The notes: a model not told the origin generated them from the sequence alone. A stretch of 64,000 nt of DNA from Lutjanus erythropterus (GCA_020091685.1 CM034606.1:35784374-35848373); one strand, 5' to 3'; positions 27,291-40,152 are shown, counted from the first letter of the stretch. Translations and numbers: made by a program.

Positions 27291-28084
27291 TACATAGATC
27301 CAGCCATGGGACTTTTTAATGTCTCTGTCTTTCATGTTCATTTTGCTGGCTGCTGTCCAGCCTGAACAGTAGACAACAGTGCTTTTAGGTGACTGGTCAG
27401 CTGACAACTTGACACTACTAAAACCTGTCTCTCCCAGACTCCTGTTCTACCAGTTGTAGAAGACAGAAAGTCACAAGAAGCTGTAAAAGTGCCAGACCAT
27501 CTGGCAGCCCCGAGTTGAAAGACTTCCACACCTGCAGTGACTGGAGAATCTCCGCTGAGGCTGCGAGCAAACCACCACCTTAACAGGCGTTCACGGGCCA
27601 TCCCACAGACACTTACCGCCATGTTAAAACACTAACATCCTATTGACAAGACCAATTAGCACTAATGTGTGGTGACGGGCCCCTCCCCCGGTTCTCACAG
27701 TACTGTCCCAGACAGACACACACACTCACAGTGCACACACACAGATGAAACTAAGCAAGGAAGACCTGTACCCTGCACTTCTCTGTCCACATTTTAAGTT
27801 AAATGGTTGCTTGCTGCACTGGACAGTAAAATGTGAACAACCCTTCAGTAACAATTACATCAAAACAACACATATTTTCTTTTATTTACTTAAGTATGTA
27901 ACCACATCACATAAGCATAGCCATGCTTCCAAACGCCCACTGGAGCTGAAGCTGTTACATATTTAGGAAACAGTCAACGTTTTATTTTTGTTAACATCAC
28001 AAGGTATTTAAGTTTTATCTCTGATTTAAGAGTAAATATCCAGGACAGTAGCTCCCGTTATCATATTTTAACTTTAGCTCGAGT

Positions 28085-28557
28085 AGGGATGTAACAATAC
28101 CAAATGCTCACAGAACGATAATGCAAAAAAATAGTCATAATTATTAATAAGAATAATTTATGAATTATAATCACTGTAATAATCAATAGTATAGCAAACA
28201 TTTGACACTGTTTTGTCTGGTAGAGCCACATGGTGAATAAGGGAACTTAAACTTCAACTTAAAATGAAAGAATAGGAGAACAAACAAGAATAAAAATGAA
28301 AATCATGAAAAATTAGAGAAAAGATACAACCCTGCTTTACCTGCACTTATGCATTCTTTCTTTAATCGAATAAAATAAAAAATAGCAGTCATGACTACTA
28401 GCTGTCCTTTTATCAAATAAAATGAAAATAATAAAATAAAACAATTAACCATGTAATATCTCAGTATGTATTGTCACAATCTGGTATTGAGATATTATTT
28501 CATTGAGATATTATTTTATTGTGATGTTGCAATTTTTGATATATTGTGACATGCTTA
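28085..28557. mobile_element. Probable eroded hAT-like MITE
   Basis: Left end TAGGGATGTAACAATACC is a typical fish hAT terminus. The right end near 28530-28557 (TGATATATTGTGACATGC) is a diverged inverted match. The interior has repeated GAGATATTATTT blocks. No target duplication is recognisable. Confidence 0.45.
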
Positions 28558-28906
28558 TAAACTTTATACTATTACAACTAGAATTGTTTGCTGGATGGTG
28601 GAACTCAGAATCTCTCCTGCCACCCACAGCTGTCCGATGGCTGAACATAGTTACACAAGTATTTCTGCTATTTTTCATGTGAACACCAAAGTCCAGCACT
28701 GTGACTGACTCAAAATGTTGCCACCTTCCTGATGACGTCATGCATCTTGTGAAAGACGGTAAGCAATGACTGGTTGGGTACTAATGCGTAATCTGTCATG
28801 TCTCTCAGCCAAGTCATGGCAAGAATTTATGACTCTATAATCACCTAATTTGACACCACCAGTGAGCATCATAACAAACAAAAATCTGAATCTGGCACTG
28901 GTATGG

Positions 28907-28970
28907 AAGTTTTTCTTCACCACTGTCGCCTTAGTGCTTGCTCATGGTGGCAATTGTTGGGTCTCCCTTT
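28907..28970 (-). repeat. GAGGAAAAACT-family fragment
   Basis: TTTTTCTTCACCACTGTCGC and TAGTGCTTGCTCATGGTGGC match the 24.6-kb copy. Confidence 0.55.
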
Positions 28971-30668
28971 GCACTTCAAGCACTCAGCCACTTATGTTGC
29001 GTTCATGTCATAATAAATTTAAATGTAAATCCCTTTCATCAACATCCAAGTCATATTTACCAATGGAACCTTTTTCTGAAAGTTCCTAAATGAAAAAATA
29101 GATGATCTCATATCAGCCAAAGTCTGTCATTCAAGGTTATCATCCCTAAAATCATCACTCACAAGTGTCTCGAGTTGTTTGGTGAACACTCACAAACATG
29201 GGGATCCTTTCCTTCTCTGCCATCGATATGTGATGTGAATACACCATTACTGCAAGAGTCAACACACTCACACACAGACAGACACACACAGACACAACCC
29301 TTGTCTAGCTGATGACTTAATGACTACCACCTGGAGCCGCAGCAGAGAAACAGGTGGCTTTAGACACTGAAGGAGTTACTCAGCCACTCTCATTCAGCTG
29401 CTGTAGCTTTAGGATGCAAATCTGAGACAGTCATTGAGTATTTTTAGATCTATAGATCTCAAGTTTAATGTTGTCTGACAAGGGCGAATAACTGAAAACA
29501 GAAAGGCTCAGGCATGCTCCATGTTCAGTTCACAGAGAGCAGAACATGTGGCCGGTTATCCAGGAAAGCCTCAGTGATGCCACCTCATCTCACCAGCTTG
29601 CATCATGACCTAATACAACACAAAATGGCCCCGACTGCCAGCTGAGCTGGAAATACACCACAGCTTGTCATCGTATCTGAGTGAGCTGAGGAGCATGAGT
29701 GCAGTGAGGCCACCAGCTGGCATGGGCACCAAATACAAGACAAGTTTTACATCAGTGAAACAAACTAGATTAATTTCATTTGATTCTGCAAGTGAGAATT
29801 AGGCCTCGATCCAGTCAGCTGAGCACACAGAGAGAGAGCACTGCACGACACAAGTGGCCAAAAAGAAAGAAATGTTTTTTGTGTAGCACCAAATATTGAA
29901 ATCAGTGTCTATTTGCACCCAGGTGAAAATAGTCACATAGCAGCTACTCTGCTATTTACACCTGTAGATTCAGGCAACAAAACTACTTGGTTAGGTTTTG
30001 GAAAATGTCATGGTTTGTCTCTGTAATGCTGGTGTAAATTGTTACATTGGCTGTACACCCTAGGTGCAAATAGAACTGACCTGTCGCTAAGCCCCTCCTC
30101 CAAACAGCAACTGTCCAATCATAGGTTAGTAACCATAACTAGGGCTGTCAAGCATTCCATTTCTCTGCATTTTGAGGCAGTGTGCAGGAGGCTCAGAGAA
30201 AAGCGATACTCTGTATTTCATGAATCTGGATGCTGGCGTCTTTTTTGTTGTCTCTCAAACACATGAAACTCAAGAGCACACGTGTGGAGAATGGATTAAA
30301 CTCTGTCTTCATCTGCTTTATCTGGAGTTTTCTAACTTTGTTCACATAGATCATAACCCTTGAATATAGCACCACTCATTGAGATTGGTTCTGAAATATA
30401 CATAGAGTGTTTTTTTAATCCAGAAACAACGCAGCTCCCCTTTTTAAATGGATCTGTTCACAGGTTAGTCTTAACCTAACAAAAATGAAGGTGGCATTAA
30501 AGCAGTCAGTGTGGCATTTACATGTATGAATGTCTGTCTCAGCCATGCCAGGCTATACACACCCTGGTGTAAACAGTAACATTGGCTACCTTGGATAGAA
30601 CTTGCATCATTGGCTACTGACACCTAGGTGCAAATAGCATCTGCCAAAATTAACTGTATAAATTACTA

Positions 30669-30965
30669 GTATGGCTGCGCAATTAATCACAGTTGCAATT
30701 AAAATATGTGCATAAAAACAGCATTATAATGAGATACTGTAGTGCTGCATAGATGACCTGACCTAAAATCTTGCTCTGCAGACAAAAGAAAACATGTTTG
30801 TTTGGTAGAGACCTCAATAAATATCATATTGTCATGATTTTAATCTTTTTTTGAGCATGGAAATTAGACTGCAAAACTGATCATTTCCACTAATCTTATC
30901 ACATATTGCAACTCTTTTGGCTGAAATTGCGATTGCAATATGGCTTTTTTACCAAATTGTGAGGT
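30669..30965. mobile_element. Degraded hAT-like MITE of the same family, opposite orientation
   Basis: Left end GGCTGCGCAATTAATCACAG resembles the inverted right end of the 43960-44189 copy. Internal ATCATATTGTCATGATTTTA and AAATTGCGATTGCAATATGG match that family. No clean duplication is visible; limits are approximate. Confidence 0.6.
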
Positions 30966-31626
30966 ATAAGCATCAAGTCATTTCACTCTCCCTTTCCTTT
31001 TCATGACACATTTTATTTGTTGTATCATTCATCTTTATATGTTTCTGCTGTTGCTTGTTGTCTTAAACAACAAAAGCTGACAAACACAGAATTACCACAT
31101 CCAACTTCCAGTCATAAAGTTGCGATGTTACAAAGAGGTCACATGTTGATAACCTGTTTAAATGCAGCCCTCTCATCTCCTACTAACTGATAGACAAAAT
31201 GTAACATATCAAACATGAAACCATCACACAGCAAGCAGTCGAAACCCAACAGTGCAACACAGTATGTGCACCGATGATTGCAAAGGTTTTTGAAGATCTT
31301 TCTTGACCTTTTGGCAGTGCTGAGCTCCCCACCCACTGCAGCTTCGTCTGCTGATCCAAACCTGCTCCAACAAGCACTTAGAGCAACATAAGAGGCTTTC
31401 ATAAGGAGGAATCATAACTGACATGTCTAAATATTGAATAGCCATCATAGTGGCCACCATGAGGAATGTCAAAACACCCTGTAGCAGTGAAGCTACACTT
31501 GTAGACTCCTGCGTTGAGTAGTGACCACACAGTTGTGTTCAGTGTCCCATGTCCTCTGTGTGTAAAGTTGAATCAGTCAGAAACATGTGGATGGATGGGT
31601 GAATGGATGGAGGTTGAGAATCTTAC

Positions 31627-31696
31627 CTGGGGGACACAGGCAGCTGTGGGGAGCTTCTCTCACCTCCCGCGTCTTTGGTAGTCGTGCTGCAAGCTT
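31627..31696 (-). CDS. col13a1: Coding exon 2 of the type XIII-like collagen (shedding site and CxCPPG linker)
   Basis: This 70-nt exon is too short for ORF searches. It is bounded on the minus strand by a pyrimidine-rich acceptor (ctctctcatgcag) and a strong donor (CAG|GTAAGA). It reads in phase 0, matching the end of exon 1, and leaves phase 1 with a split Gly codon. The 23 complete codons give residues 107-129: a basic linker, R-E-V-R at 116-119, then EAP, then H-S-C-L-C-P-P and the first base(s) of Gly. Collagens XIII, XXIII and XXV share a basic proprotein-convertase site followed by EAP and a CxC-P-P/A-G motif at the start of the collagen domain, so order and spacing fit well. The two cysteines (125, 127) are conserved family positions. 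Odd point: the site is a minimal RxxR without the basic P2 residue of the RRRR in human collagen XIII. No other plausible gene explains this exon. Confidence 0.87.
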
Positions 31697-32767
31697 CTGC
31701 ATGAGAGAGGGCACAAAAGAACAACGTTAGAGAGCACAGACATTCTAACATGTTGCACCTAATGTGAAATGTCAGCTGTCAAATTTACATTTTTCCGTGC
31801 AGCCCTTAATATCCTTTCTATTAAATGCCTTAAATTACTGTGGATGATGGCATTGCAGCTTTTGACTAATATGTTGCACTTGATGCTGCTGTTAACTCTG
31901 TTCAAAATAGCTAGAAGTATTTTCTCCCAAAATTAAATCCTTGACAGATTAGAAAAATCTCAAAACTTAAGACCCTAAAACGAAGAAAATCTGGTTGACA
32001 ACAGCAACACATATCCAATACCAAGTATCACATTTAAATTTGGGATTGACCGTGAACATGACAGGCAACTCACAACTTTGGAAAACCAGTTGACGGTACA
32101 GCATCAACTCAAAGTCAACTTGCTCCAGAGTTTTTGACTGTATTATACAGTCTTTAGCAAATGCAGTGTGCATGAAACTGGACAGAAACCTTCCCCTGAG
32201 AGCATGTTTAGAACTTGGTGTCCATGGTTGGAGTGAATTTACAATTCTCTGATGACTGAGCCAGTTTCATGTGCTGATGAAGAACCCATGGTATGGTCAA
32301 AAGCTCCAGAACAAGAGCAAGTGGATGTGATGGTCATGGCCACACATGAGATCATCTCATTCACACTCTTCACCTCATAAGTTTGCAGGGCTAAATGATA
32401 ATGTTGTTTAATGTTCCATCCTGGTTTTTCAAAGTCCAGTGTGATTTCTTCGGATGTCTTATTTTGTAAGTCTAAAACCCAAAGATATTCAGTTTAATAT
32501 GATAATAAACTAAAGAAAAAAACTTGACATCCTCATATCCGAGAGTCAGAAAACTGCAAGAAAAATTATTTTAACAATTAATTGATTATCAGAATATTTT
32601 AATAGTTTAACTCTTCTTTACCACTTACCCTGGACAAGTGGGCAAGTCTTATCATTGAGCCTTAGTTTGCTACCTGCACGGATTCATTCATTTGCCTAAA
32701 CTGAGCTCACACTTTTGAACACTGTGGTTACACAAGAGGATTTTTGTTATAATATGACAGTATAATC

Positions 32768-32798
32768 TTTTTTTTTTTTTTTTGGGGGGGGGGGGGGG
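32768..32798. repeat. Homopolymer switch T16-G15
   Basis: A run of 16 T passes directly into 15 G in intron 1. Confidence 0.9.
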
Positions 32799-35348
32799 TG
32801 TACCGTGTTTGCTGGTGGAGAACCCTTCCTGGAGGTGCAGAAGGTGTGGCCACGGGCTGAGGAGTCCTAAATCAAGCAGGCAGCCTATTAGGCCAAACTA
32901 TGTGCTGCCAGTCATAGACGGGCTTAGTTTTTAGTTTTTCTATGTATTAGTTGTAGGTGGTGTCCATCATGTTCTTCTGTTGTTTGTTTTGGCCAAACCA
33001 TCCTGCAGTATTCCTTCATGTGTCATTGTGTTAGGTTAGACCACCTTGCCAAAAGTGGATTAAAAGCAAATCAAGCAGAGTTGACAGTTCCAATAAGTAA
33101 AACCAAGTCTTATGGTAATAAATAATATGGAGAGAGTCATATGGAGAAAGAGTTGAAGCAGTGTCAGATGCCATGGGACAATGATACTAAAGTTTGTACA
33201 GGATCCAGTAGGAAGTTGGAGAAGGTTAGACAAGACTGCTCCTCTTAAAATTGAAACCAAAAACTCTGTCTTTTCTCTTATCGTTTTATTGTAAAGCACA
33301 AGGCCTGGCTGCTAACACCTTTTAGTCTTCCTCCAGACATCCAAGTGTGACAGTTGACCTCATTAGATCAACAAAAGCCTGCATGTGATTCGACCCTGAA
33401 CAGAATACACAACCATACGAGTACATTCTCTGCAGCATAGCAGTCAGTCCCACTGGTGGTGGTTACTAGCAGAGGAATGCCAGCACGGGCTGTTTAGAGG
33501 CCTGTAACAGGTGCTGAAGGGGATGTCATGAAGGCACTGTCTTTCTGAGCACTGCTGCAGTATTCTGGGTACTGCCGCTGTTACCTCAGTGTATCTCGGA
33601 GGATGGCCACGAATCGAAAGGATCAGGGATCCTTAAGGCCCTTTTTCTCGTAAATGGACAACTTTGTATGAAGTGTCGTCTGAACCTGACTAAAGCTAAC
33701 CGTTATATTGACCTGTTATTGAACTGTTAAAATAAGGTACATCCTGTTTCAAAAAGATGAAGAAAAACTAGTCCATGCATTTAATACTGATTATCAAGCT
33801 GCCACTGTCAACTCTGAAGAAGATTTCTGTTATATTCATTACATATATGTTCATAGGGTATACTTAATGTGTGTTCTTTGTGTTAGAAATAATTTTGGGG
33901 TCTGATGGAGCTGACAAAAGTCCTGAACTACAAAAATATTGTTTAATAAAATAGGAGGATGGTCCGTTACAAGGTTTAATAGCCAAGAGTTTGATTTTTT
34001 TAAATATATTTTCCAGCATAATTGAAGAGTAAAAACCAAAACCCCTTTGAAAGCCTTCTAAATGTTGCACAATATGAGAAGTTCAAACTCTTCTTTCTTT
34101 CATACCTCCTGAAACCTGGCCAATCACTGTATGAAATGGGTGGGATAGTCAGATGGTCAGTTTTGAATGGTTACCAAAATTGATGGACGGAGCCTGAACT
34201 CTCAGGGGGTTACAGACCCTGTTTGGGGATCCAATAAGCATCCTGAGGCCTTAAGAGCATAAAGTCTGAAGAGAAACCAAATGTAGATAAAACTATAAGA
34301 ATGACTGAAAAAATGCCAGTTCCTGAGTATTATTCCTTAAATATGGGGTTAGCTATAAAGCACACTCTTAAAAATGTGCATTAAAAAAAAAAAAAACAAC
34401 AAAGATTCCAAAGCTGCAAAGTTAAGTGCTCTCATCGTTCAAAAGTCTCATGCGGAATCAATTGTAGGACTGCACACTCAGGCATAAATTTCCCTTAGCC
34501 CACTTTATATTATTCATGAATACTTCCAGGAATTTATTTGGTTGATACTGGCAGACCCCGCTCACGACTGGAGAAGTCTTTAGTAAGACTAATCCACAGA
34601 GCCGTGCAGCCACAGCTCTCCACGGTCCGCCCTGAAGCAACATCACTGAAAGACTCCAAACTAGATAATGGAGCTAATGCAGAGTAGAGATTCAGGTCAA
34701 CTGGAGCAGTCAGCTCTGAAGAATAAAGGGCTGCACCTACAACCACATCAGAGCTCACAATATGAGAGGGCCTGTCAGAGGGAGATGAATGGAATGACCA
34801 CACTTCAAAGACAATCAATGGCCTTTAACTCCTCACACAGACATTGTCCTACAGTCTAATGACTGTGCTGGGACACAATAATGTCATAAACTGAGAAATT
34901 AAATGAGAGCCAGAGAGCCACTAACATACAAGTTAGTCACAAAAATATGATGTAAGATATTAAACTAAAGTCAATTAGCTTTAAAGAACTCAAACTATCC
35001 AAGTGAAAGCAAATGAGGACCACATTTTGTACAGTTTCCAAGTGGGATGTTTATCTGTGATGTACATTTTAGATACTGTTACTGGAAAGAATGAGTCTGT
35101 TTCCAGGACTGTGTGTATGATATATGGTTACTGTAAACTAGTGGTTCTTTGGCTCCACCCACTCATGTATAGCCAATGATATTACTTCTGCCTGTAGCTG
35201 AATTAACTCAGCTCTGCATCCTAATAGGGATGTTCTGTATGTAAAGTCATACCATGATATCCTACAGACGGGTTGTGATGCATACATAGAGCAGCTGGGG
35301 CACTCAGTCTGTTTGGGAAGGCGGATGAAGTGTGTCTGAATGTGAGAC

Positions 35349-35369
35349 AGAGAGAGAGAGAGAGAGAGA

Positions 35370-35424
<55 letters not shown>
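35349..35424. repeat. Compound (AG)n(TG)n microsatellite
   Basis: An AG run (35349-35370) passes directly into a TG run (35371-35424). Confidence 0.97.
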
Positions 35425-35430
<6 letters not shown>

Positions 35431-35786
35431 TAACCTGATGCCACAGTTTTTGATGTGGTTTTAACAATCTATTTTAAAAAGATGACAGAGCCTTTGGTTA
35501 TCCTGTTCTCTGATTAATATTAAGACCTGGCACTGCTGCTACATGTACACTGCCTCATATGGTGTTCTCAGTCCTGGCCTTCACTCAGCTTCTTAGCTTC
35601 ACAGAGAACTGAAAGTTGTAATCATACCACTTCCTACAAAAGTATGCTCCAAACATACCCTTCCTTAAGGTTGTGCCAATAATATAATTTGATATTTCTG
35701 TTTTATCAAGCTCTAACAAACTGCTTTGCGATGTGACTGATGTCTGTGGAAGCTTGTTGCTCTTATTAAAAGAAAACATTTTTTTT

Positions 35787-36412
35787 AATCAAATTTAAAT
35801 TTCATTTAGCATCTGTGTGCATGAAGTACAAAAAATAAAAATTTTAATAATTGAATTTAACATATTTCAAAACTTTTTTTCATGTTCACTCTTAAGAAAA
35901 ACTTTCTTGATTTATTTTCCCAAACTTCATGTCTGAGAAATGTCAGAACTTGACCATTATGAAAATGACCACAAAAAATAATTGCATGTCATTTTCATTT
36001 GATTAACTAACAGTCAGGGCATGATTAAAATGCAAATAGTTTGAAATTTCATTTTCACCTTGTGGTTGCATGCTATCTGAAAGTGTATAGAATCCTATTT
36101 CCATGAATGTCATTTTAAAAAAGATCCTGTAAGTCATTATCATGAGACACTCATAAGACACTTTCTCATAATAACAATCTTTTTTAAATCACACTGGTAG
36201 AAATGGGATTCCATAAAAAGTGAAAATTAAAATTTGACACAATTCTTCAGTATTATGGCACTGTCACACTCACTGAAATACATTTTTCAGTGAAATTTTT
36301 ATTTTAAATTTACCAGTGTTGATGATTTTTAAATGACAATTCAAATAAAAAATGAAGTTAATAATTAAAATGTAACCATGAATGGAAAGTGAAATTTAAA
36401 CTTTTACATTTT
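35787..36412. repeat. Large AT-rich palindromic block, possibly a MITE
   Basis: The central inverted segments (36086-36145 against 36170-36225) share ATTTAAAAAAGATYNTGTAA-like arms. The outer ends AAATTTAAATTTCATTTAGC and, inverted near 36400, AAGTTTAAATTTCACTTTCC match at about 15 of 20. Arms diverge in between; limits are approximate. Confidence 0.45.
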
Positions 36413-36950
36413 TTAGTCTTCAGCAAGTATGATTAGAAGAGATACAATGATGACGCAACATTAGGTTTACTGTGTTTTGAACACTCACAATATTTAAATT
36501 ACAGTGTCTTAAAATTCTATTGGCAAGTTCTTTAGTAGATAATCATTAATTGATGACAGACCCCAACAAAACAAATGAAAGAAGTTCTCACTCAGAGACT
36601 GTATTAAGTTAAAGAAGCATGTGGGACATCTTTATAAAGCAGAGATGCTGCTGTGGGCTGTGGCTGTAGCATGAATTCAGTGGCCTTTTTTGGCCACAGC
36701 TGATTTATCTAGCAGGCGCAGTATTAGCAAACAGCTCCCATCAATCACACAGTCCTGTAGCATTTAATACAGTGTAATGAAATGTCTTATTGATTCTTTT
36801 CTTCTCGACAGCGATCTGATGTTGTCATTAAATAAACACTCACTGTGAAACCTCACTGTGCTGTATATCTTTACAACTGTCAGCATGCCTGTTCAGTCTC
36901 AAGCTCAACTGTAACGAATCATTCAGCTCAGGTTGGAGAAGTTACTCTCA

Positions 36951-36993
36951 GTGTGTGTGTTTGTGTGAGAGTGTGTGTGTGTGTGTGTGTGTG
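36951..36993. repeat. (TG)n microsatellite
   Basis: GT repeats with a TTTGTGTGAGA interruption. A (CA)n tract lies 114 bp to the right in the opposite sense. Confidence 0.93.
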
Positions 36994-37103
36994 CAGCCAT
37001 CACTAACTGTGCTTTGACGAAGTGCAGAGGTGGCTCGGGCACTTCTGCTTGAGTATGCTGTTTGCATTAGGCTGTCTGATTAGCACATGGGTCATTTATA
37101 CTC

Positions 37104-37106
<3 letters not shown>

Positions 37107-37138
<32 letters not shown>
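37107..37138. repeat. (CA)16 microsatellite
   Basis: Sixteen uninterrupted CA units. Confidence 0.96.
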
Positions 37139-37140
<2 letters not shown>

Positions 37141-37651
37141 TCACAGAAGATGCAGATGTGTATATGCATGTATTTGTGTTTGTGTTGTGTGACTGTATGC
37201 TCAGACCTCGTGGTGTATTGGGTGACAGCTCTGTGGGGAGCAGAGTGAGGAAACCGGGGCAGGGGGAGACTATATTTTTCACATTTCTTCACCTCACATT
37301 GTGGCCTCCAGCTCCCATCATGGCTCTGCGCTCACTATGTGCACCAGGCTTGTAGTGGGTCTGCAGAGAGCACTTTGTGGTTAATTGTAAATGTTAAAGG
37401 GGCCGTGTTTGGGGCGAGATAACGACAGAGGGGGAGGTTAGAGGGTCAAACTGTTTTCAGGGGTGTTGTTAAGAGTATGGCAGTTATTTTGGGAGAATTC
37501 AAGGACCTCACAAAGCTTATTCTTAGTTATGACACCTGTTGAGAGTTTGCAGCTATGAGGAGTTGTGAACCTTCATTGCCTTCAAAATAGGAAAATGTTT
37601 TTACTAATACAGAGGAATTATTGTTCTTGTCTTTGCATTAAATAAAGCGCT

Positions 37652-37745
37652 GGAACTGGGAGACGGTTAGCCTAGCTTAGCATAAAGACTGGAAGCAGGG
37701 GGATTTAAAGCACAAACCTACTATTAAAACCTCCAGTGATCACAA
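37652..37745 (+). repeat. CTTAGCATAAAGACTGGAA-family copy
   Basis: CTGGAACTGGGAGACGGTTA and GCCTAGCTTAGCATAAAGAC followed by TGGAAGCAGGG match the 39.8-kb copy. Confidence 0.6.
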
Positions 37746-38710
37746 ATTAACACATTGCATTTTCTGTTTTCAATCTGAACATAAACAGAAATGTAAATCA
37801 CAACCATTTGTGATTTTAAAGGAGCAATACGTAGCCATTGTGCATGCAAAAATGAGTACAGCAGCCCAGATAGTGAGTTAGACTCATAGGCTGTATATTA
37901 AATAAGTTGTAAACCTAGTTGAAGTGAGTTGTTTATGATTTATTACAGTAAATTTCTCCTTTGAGGTACATGCTAGAAAAATTTCTTGATAACAACAATT
38001 TATCTAACTGCCACCGCAGGCTCTGTCTCAGGCCATAGGTTGCCAGATACTATCAGTGAGCACAGGTTTTGGTTTCTGTTACAACAAGACTCTTGCGTCA
38101 AAGGGCAGGACTTAGCTCATCCTCCACACACCTACACACACTGGACTGCAGCAGCAGAGCTCACAGCAGAGGAGGGAATGAGACGGACTTTAGGATTTGT
38201 TTTACTAGAGTCAACAATGATGATGCTCATTACCAATCAGTGTAACAGAATGGATCAATTTATCAAATAATTGTTGAACAAGTAGAACACAAAGCTGCAG
38301 AAATGTGATGTCTTTGGCCACTCTGCCTGCAGTAACCTGTTGTCCTCTCTTAATCTGTACCTAATTTGTTTTACACAGCCACATGTAGCATGTTATGCTA
38401 AAGTGCTGAAAGTGAACTCATGTTATCCTCTAAAGCTGCATAAATTGTTGAAAACCACAAAAGCCACAAAAACGGAAACACAACATCAACTATAATATGG
38501 AAGTGGTTTGGATATCTCAAAAGTGACACTGAAGCACATATTACGATACTAAGACTAATACAACTAATACAAAAATGATTCTAGACTTATTATTCACTGC
38601 AGCGGGTTACAATTTAAAGCATTATTTGAACTCTTTCTATTGTCGAGAAATCCCATGAAAAGACCAAAACCAGCAACATGTTAGATCACCTCTCACTACT
38701 CTTTGACTTT

Positions 38711-38943
38711 TACACCTGGTATTACAATGTGATCTGTGTCCAGTCATCCAGATAAGGAAAAACACATGTTAATGCAAGGTGTAAATGCTATCGAATGCTA
38801 TCGAATGTGATCAGATCTGCCAGACCACATCTGGAGGTAGACTGGCTTGCGCTGTGTTCAGATCTTAGGCAGATGTAAACACAATCTGCACAACAATCTG
38901 GATGACACATCTGGATACAGATCACATTTTATTAGCAGGTGTA
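38711..38943. mobile_element. Short terminal-inverted-repeat element (TACACCTG ends)
   Basis: Left TACACCTGGTATTACAATGT with GATCTGTGTCC is inverted at the right as GGATACAGATCACATTTTAT with AGCAGGTGTA. It is about 233 bp, lies in intron 1, and contains a direct 11-bp CTATCGAATG(C/T) repeat. It is MITE-like; the superfamily is uncertain. Confidence 0.6.
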
Positions 38944-39744
38944 AATGGGGTGTCTGATTCCTACTGAAGATGCACATCTTTAGAAAGATGCTTGTAGTTT
39001 TAAACAACATTACTCAAATAGAAGCAAACAGTGCATTTGATGAGGACTATTTCTCTTCATCCTAACGGCGGACTGATCCACATTTGTTGCTCCAGTGAGC
39101 AGCCTACTTATGGCAGTAGGATGATGTGTATATGTGTCTGTGATAATGAAGGAACACTAATGTGTTTTAATAGACAGACAGATGTGTTTAAAACACAAAC
39201 TTTCATACACAGGCAGAGTAACTGCAAACAGAATTTACTCAACACATTCGTCAAAAAGCTAATGGACTCAGCTGTGATCTAAATTTGACTGGAATAATTA
39301 GAAGGACCAACACTGCTAGAACCGGGGACATTTTCCATAACAGAGGAAGCCGGTCATCATTGAAGGAGACAGGGAGGTGGACTCTGGACTGTGTTGGGTG
39401 AAAGTACCACAGACGTCTCTCTCTCCCTACAAAAGGCCACATCTGTGCTTGTGTCCCATTAATAATGACTATTTATACACAGAGAGCTAAACAAAGAGGC
39501 AGGCTGCATCGCCCCGGGCCAGTCTGGAGAGGAAAACGGAGAGATCCTACTCCCCAGGCCCCACGGAGGAGCTCCAGAGCCAGGAACTCAAAAAGGACTT
39601 CATCAGCAGCACCTTCAATTGTCCTTAAGTACATCAACATCACTATGTTCAACTTGTGAATGCAGATATGAAGAGTGGGAGCACAGCATAAAAAAATATC
39701 CAGTCTTATTTGATTTGGTAATAACTTAATGTCTGTGTGTTAGG

Positions 39745-40130
39745 AACAGAGCTGGAATCAGGACACGGTTAGTTTAGCTTAGCATAAAAACTAGAACCAG
39801 TGGGAAACAGCTAGCATGGTTCAAAAATACATCTACTAAGACCTCTACATCACAGTTACAGTGGTTGGCTCACCACTATAGAGTCCACTCAAGGCTTCTA
39901 CCTGTTAAAAGGAGGTTCTTCCTCACCACTGTGGCATTAGTGTTTGCTCTTGGTGGGAACTATTGAGTCTCTGTTAATAATAATATTACAAAGAACTCTA
40001 AAGCTCTTAAATGTACAAGTTGTGTCTCATTTGTTTAATGCATACACAAACAAAAGTGTACAAAAAACAAGTTGTGATTTTAGGGGAAGTTACATGCTTG
40101 TTTCTTTCCACTCTCTCCCTCCATGTGCAA
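39745..40130 (+). repeat. High-copy fish repeat (CTTAGCATAAAGACTGGAA family), interrupted
   Basis: GTTTAGCTTAGCATAAAAAC, GGGAAACAGCTAGCATGG, then, after the nested fragment, CATTTGTTTAATGCATACAC and CAAGTTGTGATTTTAGGGG, in the order of a common fish repeat. Other copies lie at 37652-37745 and, reversed, at 61925-61985. Confidence 0.6.
39891..39972 (-). repeat. GAGGAAAAACT-family fragment nested in another repeat
   Basis: GGTTCTTCCTCACCACTGTG and TTAGTGTTTGCTCTTGGTGG mark a reverse-orientation fragment. It splits the 39745-40130 repeat. Confidence 0.55.
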
Positions 40131-40152
40131 AGACATCTCATTTTGTTTCTTG

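Larger units (their letters stand above)
1..31620 (-). other. col13a1: Intron 2 of the col13a1-like gene (3' end outside the window)
   Basis: Starts with the GTAAGA donor at 31626 and runs off the left edge, so it is at least 31.6 kb unless a very small exon was missed. I scanned the minus strand by eye for Gly-X-Y runs with splice sites and found none. Contents noted separately: hAT-like elements (9636-9962, 23995-24364, about 28085-28557, about 30669-30965), two TA-flanked elements (25415-26219, 26753-27290), inverted repeats (12648-12793, 23026-23068), a composite minisatellite (20233-20440) and a ~300-bp dispersed repeat (23583-23912). The rest, including about 450-3900, 6100-8270 and 14050-18860, shows only unique AT-rich DNA to me. 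Confidence 0.7.

Noticed and set aside
35138..35467. 109-codon minus-strand ORF with His-Thr repeats
   Set aside because: Produced by translating the AG/TG microsatellite.
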